From positions 2,663,001-2,727,000 of the forward strand of contig NZ_AP014690.1 of NCBI RefSeq assembly GCF_001547995.1: a DNA stretch of 64,000 bases, given 5' to 3'. How positions within the stretch are numbered: the first letter of the stretch is position 1; every line of letters begins with the position of its first letter. Below are positions 26,001 through 33,551 of the stretch, piece after piece. Under the pieces are notes generated by a model. That model was not told the DNA's origin and searched no databases. It was given only the letters and a program-made list of their open reading frames with translations. The stretch comes from Asaia bogorensis NBRC 16594 (GTDB lineage Bacteria; Pseudomonadota; Alphaproteobacteria; Acetobacterales; Acetobacteraceae). The translations under genes and the position numbers were made by a program.

Positions 26001-26399
26001 CTTCGAGGCAACTACGTGCATTACGTCAAGAGCACGCGCAATTATGCCGGAAGCACCTATCTGCTTTCAGGTAATATTGCTGCGCCCAATGACAATTTCA
26101 CGCTCAACACCACGTGGATACGTGGCCCCTTTAACGCTCAGTGGCAGACTATCTGGTATGGCCCGAGCCTCGTGGCCCTTCAGGTGCCGACCACGCGTTA
26201 TGAGGGCAACAAACGCCCGGCCTTTGCCTATTTCAATCTCTCACTCGACTATGCCGTAACCGAGCATTTCTCGACCAGCTTCGTGGTGAACAACATCACC
26301 GACGCCCTGCCACGCGATGCAGTCATCTATAGCGTGGGCCGTTATTACGAGGCGCTTATCGGTCGCGCCTTTCAGATGCGCATTGGCGCCCATTTCTGA
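23100..26399 (+). CDS. TonB-dependent outer-membrane receptor (large)
   Basis: A 1099-aa receptor. A signal peptide ends near residue 39 (AFAPLSALA); a low-complexity Gln/Ser-rich stretch follows, then a TonB-box-like ETIFVTGTRL around residue 103. The plug domain carries NLGSQRTLTLVDGMRMGG and GAAYGADAVAGVINYTLD; the rest is a 22-strand-type barrel ending in IGRAFQMRIGAHF with a C-terminal Phe. There is no STN signalling domain. ATG 23100 was chosen; GTG 23091 would add three residues. The receptor type (LVDGMR, YGADAVAGVINY) is common for peptide or plant-compound uptake, but the ligand is unknown. The nearest transport genes, hoxN and the porin, do not identify it. Confidence 0.9.
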   Translation: MPFPARVKTSALTPARSLRLLLTLTAGTMAFAPLSALASEKVTGQSGAGSQDKQTSHPLREQAQLRQQPREAVQPTSEKHRLSPSGPSKRDALAVGAGQKASPAETIFVTGTRLTQSRLTNVMAGSSLSGEQIGRRSYTDLGLALLRENPAVSVPDNSSLGTQNMFGAGQSFVSLLNLGSQRTLTLVDGMRMGGGATASIYGVGSGSQVDVSTLPTSLIKSVDTRLGGAGAAYGADAVAGVINYTLDDHYKGVSLDGQGGWTQQLDAASEKIAFKAGTGFDHDKGGLVFDVEYRNQAGIVASDRPDVFGANATVYHRPVLGEASPYTYVLSPDLRFIQASLTGMPSLTGAYGDFPVYGGNYGATWAGLAASGIANASGVPLTFSQNGQSLVPLNAGTLLKGDTAQAVGGDGISLRNYNQIVTPNDKLNLTLLGHYDFDPHIHARWQGWYARGSAENQVGQGTWSSTLFNDALTANNAGPYSSSYYQYGVTTGAFALSTSNPFLTSAEQSTIKQALAENGLPTDTFYLNRLNQDLDQGLFRTTSQMFRFQGGLNGDFRAFNRQFNWKLQGEYTRNTNATTAPSLVIPNLVNALNAVTAADGTIECAPGYQNAPIATRSAVCAPLNPFGYNQMTPAARDYVTTESRSTNRNTQRDLQAEISSTVATLPAGAIRWDLGYEHRREAYHFDPGAYLLGWKQGDGSYLPYGNSASIPYTGGAYHTHEGFGELDIPLISPAMHLPGAYHLSLTANGRVTYNSITGTYWTYMTGAAWWPTRDIGLSGNYALSVRNPGIGELYSPQSSTYQNGVDPCSDTGLASGPNPALRAANCARAGLPQNFVSNFNSYGVEGTAGGNRNLSNERSKSYMGSLEFRPHFIRGFDVKASFVDVRVADAITYLSANDLLNACYDTGIYPNNRFCSTFTRDSSGQISSFRSGYYNIASYETQALQTTIEYNTPLSRLGLPESSGAIDLRGNYVHYVKSTRNYAGSTYLLSGNIAAPNDNFTLNTTWIRGPFNAQWQTIWYGPSLVALQVPTTRYEGNKRPAFAYFNLSLDYAVTEHFSTSFVVNNITDALPRDAVIYSVGRYYEALIGRAFQMRIGAHF

Positions 26400-26461
26400 A
26401 CGCAACGCCCGCTGGTGGTTGTACTCGCGACCGCCGGCGCGCCGAGACCGTAAGCCCTTCG

Positions 26462-27496
26462 TCAGTTTTTGCGCCGTGCATCGACCCGGCTGAAAATCAG
26501 AGACAGCATCCAGGCCAGCACGAACAGCCCGATCACGATAAACCCGATCTGGTTGAAGCTGTCGCTGACAGTGGCCACCATGCCCCAGAACCGCCCTTCA
26601 AAACCGATCTGATCACCCAGCAGGCGCAGCGTTTCGATACTGCCAATCCCGACAGCCACGATCACCGAGATCAGGGTAATGATGATGTTATAGCGCAGCT
26701 TGCGCAGCGGATCGACAAAGGCCCAGCGATAGGCCCCGAGCATGAGAACACCATCTGCCGTATCGACAAGGGCCATGCCCGCAGCGAACAGGGCAGGAAA
26801 GATCATGATCGCCGCAACCGAAACACCCCGGCTCGCCTGTGAGGCAGACAGCCCCAGAAGCGAAACCTCTGTCGCGGTATCGAAGCCGAGGCCGAACAGA
26901 AAGCCAAGCAGCACCATATGCCAGCTGCGCGAGACCAGTCTGAACAGCGGATAGAGCAGGCGCGACAGCACTCCGCCCCGGTTCAGAAGCGCTTCTGGGT
27001 CGACCTCCTCGATCGCCCCGCCTGCCCGTATGTGACGCCAGGCGCGCCAGGCGCCGCGCAGGACAATGAAATTCGTGATGGCCAGGGCAAACAGGAAGCC
27101 GGCCGAAACAAGCGTGCTGGCAATGCCACCGATATCACGCCATGCACCAAAACGATCCTGCATCGCCTGTGACAGCAGCGCCGTGCCCAGCGCCGCCAGC
27201 ACAACGATCAGGGAATGACCGATGGCAAACCAGAACCCCGTCAGCAAGGGCTGACGCCCCATCTGGATGAACTTGCGCGTGACGTTGTCAATCGAGGCGA
27301 TATGATCGGCATCGACAGCATGACGCAGGCCAAAACCATAAGCCAGCAGGGCATTGCCAAGCAGCAAGGGCCGATCGCGAAACATCATGAAGGTCCAGAC
27401 CCAGAGCGCCATATTGGCCATAAGCAGGCCAATCCCCAGCAGGGAAATGCGCCAGCGCAGCGACGGCGGAGACACCGGCAAGGTTTCAGCGCTCAT
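26462..27496 (-). CDS. hoxN: Nickel/cobalt permease, NiCoT family
   Basis: A 344-aa protein with eight predicted membrane helices and the NiCoT signature RHAVDADHIASIDN near residues 56-71, plus GFWFAIGHSLIVVL and LGFDTATEVSLLG. These are the conserved motifs of HoxN, NixA and NhlF transporters that import Ni2+ or Co2+. GGGAG sits 8 bases before the ATG. A cobalamin riboswitch lies 165 bases upstream in the leader, so cobalt is the probable physiological substrate, feeding the cob genes at 47-53.5 kb. The gene is convergent with the TonB receptor upstream on the plus strand, with 62 bases between the two stops. Confidence 0.93.
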   Translation of the reverse strand: MSAETLPVSPPSLRWRISLLGIGLLMANMALWVWTFMMFRDRPLLLGNALLAYGFGLRHAVDADHIASIDNVTRKFIQMGRQPLLTGFWFAIGHSLIVVLAALGTALLSQAMQDRFGAWRDIGGIASTLVSAGFLFALAITNFIVLRGAWRAWRHIRAGGAIEEVDPEALLNRGGVLSRLLYPLFRLVSRSWHMVLLGFLFGLGFDTATEVSLLGLSASQASRGVSVAAIMIFPALFAAGMALVDTADGVLMLGAYRWAFVDPLRKLRYNIIITLISVIVAVGIGSIETLRLLGDQIGFEGRFWGMVATVSDSFNQIGFIVIGLFVLAWMLSLIFSRVDARRKN

Positions 27497-27661
27497 CTCT
27501 GGCTCCCTCTGTGCCCGATCAAAGATCCCCGATGAGGAAGCAGTTCAGGCCTGACGGCATTTCGTGCGCGTCGCAGCACGTCAGAAGGCAGGGTAAACTC
27601 GTTCACGAGAAGGGCTCTCCGCAACAACCGGATCATCCCGTCCGGTCTGGCCGTCAGACAT

Positions 27662-27850
27662 GACAAGGGCAGGTCTCCTGGCTCACGGTTCATCGCTCCC
27701 CTGCCCCTTCCCGGATGACCTGCACCCAGTGGTTCCGGCAGGGCGCTCACCGCTCACAGTTGCGGGGACAGCTGCCGCCTCGCGCCCGATCCTCTCAGGA
27801 TCAGCTAGCCCGTCCGACATTCCCTTTTCACTCACTCGCGCAAGACCCTC
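27662..27850 (-). ncRNA. Cobalamin (B12) riboswitch upstream of hoxN
   Basis: Read on the minus strand, the hallmarks appear in order: GTGAAAAGGGAATG (around 27818-27832), the junction GCAACTGTGAGCGG (27750-27763), CCACTGGG and CCGGGAAG (27710-27735), and the B12 box GCCAGGAGACCTGCC (27668-27682). This is the complete conserved core of the class I adenosylcobalamin aptamer. It sits in the leader of hoxN and should lower cobalt uptake when cobalamin is plentiful. About 165 bases separate it from the ATG and contain a small ACCGGA/TCCGGT hairpin that could belong to the expression platform. The 5' limit is approximate. Confidence 0.93.
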
Positions 27851-28065
27851 GACGGGCTCGACCCTACCGTCTCAACCAGGCGAAAGCCAGCGTTCAGCGG
27901 CCTTTATGCGGGTGTTTCTTCCATGCCCAAACCGTGCGTTTAGGGGGTTACCCAACCGATATTGCCTCCCCTTTGAGGGAAACCATGCGCCTTTCTAGGC
28001 ATTTGTTCGACCGTGACTTTGGTTCGGCCATGCGCCGGACACCAGATAAACGGGAGCAGAAAACG
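27851..28065 (+). promoter_or_regulatory. Divergent promoter region of hoxN and the aldehyde dehydrogenase gene
   Basis: About 215 bases between the riboswitch aptamer and the dehydrogenase start. It should hold the promoter for the hoxN leader on one strand and for the dehydrogenase on the other. No confident hexamers were found. The dehydrogenase start is preceded by CGGGAG. Confidence 0.35.
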
Positions 28066-29436
28066 ATGAGCGCCTATCGTACGATCAACCCCGCCACAGG
28101 CAAAACCGAGCGCGAGTTCGACCTTCACACCAAGGCGCAGGCTTTTGAAAAACTCGACGCCGCCCATGAATTTTACAGAAGTGACTGGCGTCATCGCAGC
28201 TTTGCCGAGCGCAAGGCCATCGTCAGCAAGGCGGCGCAGATCCTTGAGCAGAACAAGGAGAAATACGCCCGACTGATTTCCATCGAAATGGGCAAGGTTC
28301 TGCCCGAGGCCATTGCCGAGACCGAACTCTCTGCGAAGATCCTCGCCTATTACGCCGAAAACGCCGAGAAATTCCTAGCCCCGCGTGAGATCCCTGTCTC
28401 GGAAGGTCGTGCGACGGTCCTCAGCCAGTCTCTGGGTGTCATCTACTGCGTCGAACCCTGGAACTTCCCTTACTACCAGCTCGCACGCGTGGCAGGTCCC
28501 AACCTGATGGCCGGCAATGTCGTGCTCGCCAAACATGCACCGGGTGTGCCGCAATGCGCCCTCGCTTTCGAGGCGCTGTTCCTCGAAGCCGGGGCACCCA
28601 AGGGAGCCTGGACCAATCTGTTCATCGACAATGATGTGTCGGAAGAACTGATTGCGCGCCCTGAAGTGCGTGGCGTGGCCCTGACCGGCAGTGAGCGTGC
28701 AGGCAGCGCTGTCGCCGCACAGGCTGGCAAGGCCCTGAAAAAGACCACGCTCGAACTCGGCGGCTCCGATCCGTTCATCGTGCTCGACGATGCCAATCTC
28801 GACGAGGTCATCCCCCGTGCCGTGGCAGGGCGCATGTCCAATAACGGTCAGGTTTGCACCGCCGCCAAGCGCATGATCGTTCATGAATCGCTGGCCGACG
28901 AATTCGTGCGTCGCCTCTCCGACGCCTTGGCCGAATTCCGCTATGGTGATCCGCTCGAGCAGGGCGTCACTCACGGCCCGATGAGCAGCGAAAACGCCAT
29001 GAAGCTCGCACTGAGCCAGGTCGAAAAAGCAGTCGATCACGGGGCAAAGCTTGTCACCGGCGGCAAGAGGCTCGATCGCGAGGGCTTTTTCATGCAGGCG
29101 GCCCTGCTGACGCATGTCACCAAGGATAACCCGATTTTCTACGAGGAAATCTTTGGGCCCGCCGCCATTGTCTACCCGGTGGCCGATGACGACGCCGCCA
29201 TCGCACTTGCCAATGACTCTCCGTTCGGTCTGGGCGGTTCCGTTCATACGGCTTCGGTCGAGCGTGGTCGCAAGCTCGCCGAGCGCATTGAAACCGGCAT
29301 GGTGTTTATCAATGATGTGACGGGCACCGCCCCGGAACTGCCATTTGGCGGGGTCAAGAACTCCGGTTATGGCCGCGAACTTTCCTCCAACGGGATCGAG
29401 GAATTCGTCAATCACAAGCTGATCCGCTCAGCCTGA
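28066..29436 (+). CDS. NAD(P)-dependent succinate-semialdehyde dehydrogenase (Sad/GabD-like)
   Basis: A 456-aa aldehyde dehydrogenase. The N-terminus YRTINPATGKTEREFD and the segment EPWNFPYYQLARVAGPNLMA match the E. coli Sad (YneI) branch, which oxidises succinate semialdehyde with NAD+. The catalytic residues are present: glutamate in LELGGSDPFIV and cysteine in NNGQVCTAAKR. The frame is open upstream to 27715 across the riboswitch region, but ATG 28066 with CGGGAG nine bases before it gives the normal family N-terminus. It appears to be a single gene; an 11-bp hairpin follows. Other medium-chain aldehydes are possible substrates. Confidence 0.88.
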   Translation: MSAYRTINPATGKTEREFDLHTKAQAFEKLDAAHEFYRSDWRHRSFAERKAIVSKAAQILEQNKEKYARLISIEMGKVLPEAIAETELSAKILAYYAENAEKFLAPREIPVSEGRATVLSQSLGVIYCVEPWNFPYYQLARVAGPNLMAGNVVLAKHAPGVPQCALAFEALFLEAGAPKGAWTNLFIDNDVSEELIARPEVRGVALTGSERAGSAVAAQAGKALKKTTLELGGSDPFIVLDDANLDEVIPRAVAGRMSNNGQVCTAAKRMIVHESLADEFVRRLSDALAEFRYGDPLEQGVTHGPMSSENAMKLALSQVEKAVDHGAKLVTGGKRLDREGFFMQAALLTHVTKDNPIFYEEIFGPAAIVYPVADDDAAIALANDSPFGLGGSVHTASVERGRKLAERIETGMVFINDVTGTAPELPFGGVKNSGYGRELSSNGIEEFVNHKLIRSA

Positions 29437-29444
29437 TGAAAACC

Positions 29445-29481
29445 GGCCTGTCACGATCGTCCACCTGATCCGTGACAGGCC
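29445..29481 (+). terminator. Hairpin after the succinate-semialdehyde dehydrogenase gene
   Basis: GGCCTGTCACG (29445-29455) pairs perfectly with CGTGACAGGCC (29471-29481) around a 15-base loop, 9 bases after the stop codon. There is no T-run after it, so it is called from position and stem strength. Confidence 0.6.
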
Positions 29482-29641
29482 CTCAGGATGCCCTGTGCAA
29501 GGCCTTACGAAAGCCCATTCCTGACCTTGTGAGCGCCGCGACACGCTTTGCCATGAAACTAAGGCTCACATTTTCGCGATGAATAGGGTGCAACGCACAG
29601 CCCGCGGCACTTGACCGCCGTCCGGAAAACGGAGCCTCATC

Positions 29642-30505
29642 ATGACCGATTACGCAAAGCCCCCCTTTGATACCCCCCTTCAGGATCGCATCCCGGGTCA
29701 GACCAAAGCCATGACGCCCCTCCCCGATCATGGTGAGGAGAGCTACGAGGGCTCAGGTCGCCTCGCGGGCAAGATTGCCCTCATCACAGGTGGCGATTCA
29801 GGCATAGGCCGTGCAGTCGCAATCGGGTTTGCGCGCGAAGGCGCCGACATCGCGCTTTCCTATCTTGACGAGGAAGCCGACGACGCCGCGGAAACAGCTG
29901 CCTGGATCGAAAAGGCGGGCCGCAAGGTGCTTCTCCTCCCCGGCGACCTGAAGTCACGCGAGATCTGCAAATCCGTGATCGACCAGACAGTCTCGACCTT
30001 CGGCCGGATCGACATTCTGGTGAACAACGCCGCTTTCCAGATCGAACGCCTCGCTCTTGAGGACATCTCGGAAGATGAGTGGGACGATACGTTTGCCACC
30101 AATATCGGCGCGACATTCCGTCTGACCCGCCACGCTGTTCCCCATATGAAGCGCGGCGCCTCGATCATTCATACCATCTCGGTCAATGCAGACAGCCCCA
30201 AGCCGCGCCTGCTTGCTTATTCCGCCACCAAAGCCGCCATTCAGAATTTCAGCGGCGGACTTGCGCAATTGCTTGGTGAGAAGGGTATTCGCTCCAACAC
30301 CGTTGCCCCGGGCCCGATCTGGACACCGCTCATTCCTGCCACCATGCATGGCGACCACGTGCATGTCTTTGGCGAGGATACCCCGCTGGGCCGCCCTGGC
30401 CAGCCTGTCGAACTGATCGCACCGTACGTCATGCTGGCCAGCGACGAAGCCAGCTATATCTCGGGTGCGACCATCGCCGTGACGGGCGGCACGCCTGTCA
30501 TCTGA
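29642..30505 (+). CDS. SDR-family oxidoreductase (YghA-like)
   Basis: A 287-aa short-chain dehydrogenase with the ~45-residue N-terminal extension (PPFDTPLQDRIPGQ, then PLPDHGEESYEGSGRL) typical of the YghA / general-stress-protein-39 branch. Cofactor and catalytic motifs are complete: TGGDSGIGRAVAIGFA, LVNNAA, the serine in ISVNADS and YSATKAAI. It probably uses NADP(H) or NAD(H) on an aldehyde or ketone; relatives are often stress-induced. ACGGAG lies 8 bases before the ATG. It is preceded by a 205-bp gap containing the hairpin of the previous gene and followed by a dense run of hairpins. Confidence 0.88.
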   Translation: MTDYAKPPFDTPLQDRIPGQTKAMTPLPDHGEESYEGSGRLAGKIALITGGDSGIGRAVAIGFAREGADIALSYLDEEADDAAETAAWIEKAGRKVLLLPGDLKSREICKSVIDQTVSTFGRIDILVNNAAFQIERLALEDISEDEWDDTFATNIGATFRLTRHAVPHMKRGASIIHTISVNADSPKPRLLAYSATKAAIQNFSGGLAQLLGEKGIRSNTVAPGPIWTPLIPATMHGDHVHVFGEDTPLGRPGQPVELIAPYVMLASDEASYISGATIAVTGGTPVI

Positions 30506-30512
30506 GGGATAG

Positions 30513-30779
30513 GTGGGGCCTTGCCCCACGCCCCACCAAAGGGCCGTCGCCCTTTGGGAACCCCGGATGTTGGAATTATCCAGAAGAAAGCTCTGGCTTG
30601 GGCTGCCGCCACACGCGGCATTGCGGTGATGCCGCAATCTGGGCCAGAGGCTCGTACTTGAGGTAACTTTACCTCATCGACAGCCGCGATGGCATCGCCG
30701 CTCCAGAACCCACACGAATGGACTAGAGGAGGTTTTTCCCTCCTCAGGAAGGGGGAGCGCCATGCGTTACCCCCTTCCT
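30513..30779. repeat. Cluster of at least seven consecutive hairpins
   Basis: The whole 290-bp gap between two convergent genes is packed with perfect inverted repeats: GTGGGGC/GCCCCAC (30513-30529), CCAAAGGGC/GCCCTTTGG with a 4-base loop (30536-30557), TGCCGC/GCGGCA (30604-30620), ATTGCGG/CCGCAAT (30620-30638), TGAGGTAA/TTACCTCA with a 2-base centre (30659-30676), GAGGAGG/CCTCCTC (30726-30745) and AGGAAGGGGG/CCCCCTTCCT (30746-30779). The first two form the kind of unit seen in REP-like intergenic repeats. The last could end transcription from either side. It may be a compound repetitive element or a structured RNA. Confidence 0.65.
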
Positions 30780-30798
30780 GCACTGATCCAACCGAAGA

Positions 30799-32889
30799 TC
30801 AGCGATGACCGTTGGTCAGCTCATCGGCGAGTGTTTTCTCGTTATAGACCACTCTGAGCGCGGTGATGATGGCGCTCGTATCGGTCGCGACAGCGCGGTT
30901 ATTGCTGATGTCGTAATAGAGATCACCCGCAAGGCTCGGCAGATTACCATCGAAGATCAGGCCGACAGCCTTACCTTCGCGATTGATGACCGGAGAACCG
31001 GAGTTACCCCCCACAATGTCGTTGGTCGAAACGAAATCGAGATGCGTTGCCAGATCCAGATTGGCCTTCGCGTCCAGCCAGCGCTTGGGCAGAGCAAAAG
31101 GCTCACTGCCGGTGGCGTGTCGATACATACCCGCAAAATCCGTGAAGGGCGCGACATCCGTGCCATTCTTGCGCCAGCCCTTGACGGTGCCATAGGACAG
31201 GCGGGGCGAGAACGTGGCGTCGGGATACAACGCATCGAGGCGATTTTCAGCCTTGGCCTGAGCGAAGCGCGCACGGGCAATATCGCCCTGAGCCTTGTGC
31301 AGCGGGGCGGAAACCTCGTCACGCATACGATCATGAAGTGACGCATAATCGGGATAAAGCTTGCGGGCAAAGACGATCAGCGGATCGGTCGAGGCTTCGA
31401 TGGCCTTGAGACCTCCTTTCCACAAAGCGAGACGCTGTGCCGGATCAGACAGATGCGTCCCCTTGATAAGGCGCGCCGCCACATCTTCCGGTGCATCATT
31501 GCCAAGGGCGAGATGGACAAGGCTGTCATCGGCACCAGCCATCTGACGCAGGCTGGTCAGGCTGAGTGCCAGCGAAGCAGTTTCAAGATCCGGATAGAAA
31601 GGCTCTTTCGCACCAAGGCTGGTCTCGATTTCGCCAAGCTGGGCGTCATGGAAGCCCGCATGACGCTTGGCGTCGGGCTTGGCCCGCTCATGGGCCCCTT
31701 CCACCAGGGTCATGACGTCATCAAGGAAACCACGGAAAACCATACCGATGGCCAGATTACGCGTGAACAGATCCTTCTCAAGCGCAACAGCCTTGTCCAC
31801 CATGGCGAAAGGCTGGCCATAAGCAGCACGACGCGCCGGGTCGGCATCGATCCAGCGTTGCAGGGCGGCATCCTCTTTCGCACGTCGACTCACGATATCG
31901 CCTGACTGAAGTGCTGCCTGAGTGCCGGAATAGGATTTCAGACCGTTCTGGATACCGAACAGCGTATTTTCCGCCTGCTTAGCGTGATCGGCGCTTTCAC
32001 GGCTATATTGCCACAGCATCCCCTCACGCACGGAAAGCATGGCGATGATTGCCGGATTGGCGACATCACGCTGGAATGCAAGGGCTGCAGCAGGCAGCCC
32101 GCGCTGCGTGCGCCCCGGATTGCCGGAGGTGAAAACAAGATCATCCGCCTTGGGGCCGTTCGGATCGAACTGCAGGAACGGCGTGTTCACCGGCTTGCCG
32201 CCCTCATAGACGCGCAGCATCGACAGATCGATATCGTAGCGGGGATAGTCGAAATTATCCGGATCACCGCCAAAGAAAGCGATCCCCTGCTCGGGGGCCA
32301 TCACCACGCGCACATCGTTGTAGCGGCGATAACGGTAAAGCGCGGTCTGCCCACCATGATAGAGCGAGACCATGTCGCAGCGCCAATGCGCGTCGTCACC
32401 GCCCACGCAATCCTTGGTCAGCTTGCTTTCCACTTCCTGCAGGGCTGCCGAATAGGCGGCCCCCTGTTTGCCCTTGGTGGCTTCTGCCACAGGGGCAGAC
32501 ACATCTTTCATGGTGTCGAGGCGATCGAGCTCCATACCGGGGCACTGGCGCTCATCGGCGAGGTCCTTCGTGTAGAACCCGTCGCGGAAATAGTCGTGAT
32601 CCTTGTCAGACAAGGCGGCAAGGCATGAATTGGCGCAATGATGATTGGTCATGACCAGACCGTTGCCTGACACGAAGGAGGCAGAGCATCCCTCGGCCAG
32701 ACGTGCCGAGGATTGCACAACGTGCTGGATCCAGGCGGCATCAGGCTTGAAATGATAGGTCTTCTGCAAAGTCGCGTTGGGCAGATGATCGAATGTCCAC
32801 ATGCCCTCATCGGCGCGTGCAGCGTCCGCAAGCGTTACGGCACCGAACAGGGCCGAGGAGAGGAAAAGCGATAGACGGGCACGGGTCAT
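30799..32889 (-). CDS. S46-family dipeptidyl-peptidase (Dpp7/Dpp11-like)
   Basis: A 696-aa exported serine exopeptidase. The signal peptide is about residues 1-26 (LFLSSALFGAVTLADAARA). The catalytic triad of family S46 is visible: His in VMTNHHCANSC (His83-84), Asp in GGDPDNFDYPRYDID, and Ser in GGNSGSPVIN. The family cleaves dipeptides from the N-terminus of periplasmic oligopeptides. The segment after the serine reads IFDGNLPS; a Gly there, rather than Arg, is the pattern I associate with Dpp7-type hydrophobic preference, which is tentative. Length fits the usual ~700 aa. It stands alone, convergent with the SDR gene across the hairpin cluster. Confidence 0.92.
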   Translation of the reverse strand: MTRARLSLFLSSALFGAVTLADAARADEGMWTFDHLPNATLQKTYHFKPDAAWIQHVVQSSARLAEGCSASFVSGNGLVMTNHHCANSCLAALSDKDHDYFRDGFYTKDLADERQCPGMELDRLDTMKDVSAPVAEATKGKQGAAYSAALQEVESKLTKDCVGGDDAHWRCDMVSLYHGGQTALYRYRRYNDVRVVMAPEQGIAFFGGDPDNFDYPRYDIDLSMLRVYEGGKPVNTPFLQFDPNGPKADDLVFTSGNPGRTQRGLPAAALAFQRDVANPAIIAMLSVREGMLWQYSRESADHAKQAENTLFGIQNGLKSYSGTQAALQSGDIVSRRAKEDAALQRWIDADPARRAAYGQPFAMVDKAVALEKDLFTRNLAIGMVFRGFLDDVMTLVEGAHERAKPDAKRHAGFHDAQLGEIETSLGAKEPFYPDLETASLALSLTSLRQMAGADDSLVHLALGNDAPEDVAARLIKGTHLSDPAQRLALWKGGLKAIEASTDPLIVFARKLYPDYASLHDRMRDEVSAPLHKAQGDIARARFAQAKAENRLDALYPDATFSPRLSYGTVKGWRKNGTDVAPFTDFAGMYRHATGSEPFALPKRWLDAKANLDLATHLDFVSTNDIVGGNSGSPVINREGKAVGLIFDGNLPSLAGDLYYDISNNRAVATDTSAIITALRVVYNEKTLADELTNGHR

Positions 32890-33551
32890 GGGCAGCAGCT
32901 CGGCTCTGAATGATGATATAATGTATCAATCCATAACCTACGCCATTTTGCAAATCCGAAAATCAGCACGGTGACCTTGTCCAGCAGCTCTGGCTGGCCG
33001 TCGCCAGCGTGCCACACGCTTAAACCCATCGGGGCAGCGGAAAAGACGCCAGCTTGCGAAGGGGCTATTCCCCAGAGGCTCAAATTGCAAAAATCACGCT
33101 GTGAAATGAGAATTAGGTCTCTTACCGTCGCGTTGAGATGCGTTCCCCGAAGGAGGCTGCGGTAATCGTACCAAACGTACAGTCAGGAACCTTGAGGCCT
33201 TTCCACGCCGCGATCATCCGACCGGTGCGATCAGACGGGAGAAAAGCGCCAATTCATCTGGCGTCGCAGGCTCATTTAGCAGCCTGACATGGGCAGCCAT
33301 GATTGCCGGGGCACGAACAGGCAACTTACGACCCGGCCGATCCTGAACCCGTTCTGGTACAGCGTAAAGATGCGTACGAAAAGGCGCGTCATGTAGCGGG
33401 AACGTCGCGCGGCATGAAGGTTCGAGGCAATCGCCCAAATGCCTGTCCCTGGTCGATCTGTGGCACGGGGACGGACGCGATTGGCCACGTCTCTCATTAT
33501 TCGATCGGAACGATCACGACACCCACGCCCCGAGGTTTGACAAAAGGAAGG
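32890..33551. other. 662-bp region without a recognised gene
   Basis: The first part (32890-32950) is the AT-rich leader of the S46 peptidase gene. From 33214 to 33438 on the minus strand there is a 74-codon frame with coding-like composition (ending RLLNEPATPDELALFSRLIA) that I cannot assign; it could be the remnant of a decayed gene. Overlapping frames at 33276-33497 (minus) and 33303-33560 (plus) look like shadows of it. No repeats or RNA structures stand out. Confidence 0.35.

Noticed and set aside
27493-27750. An 85-codon minus-strand frame before hoxN
   Set aside because: It lies across the cobalamin riboswitch and leader; the RNA signature explains the conservation, not a protein.
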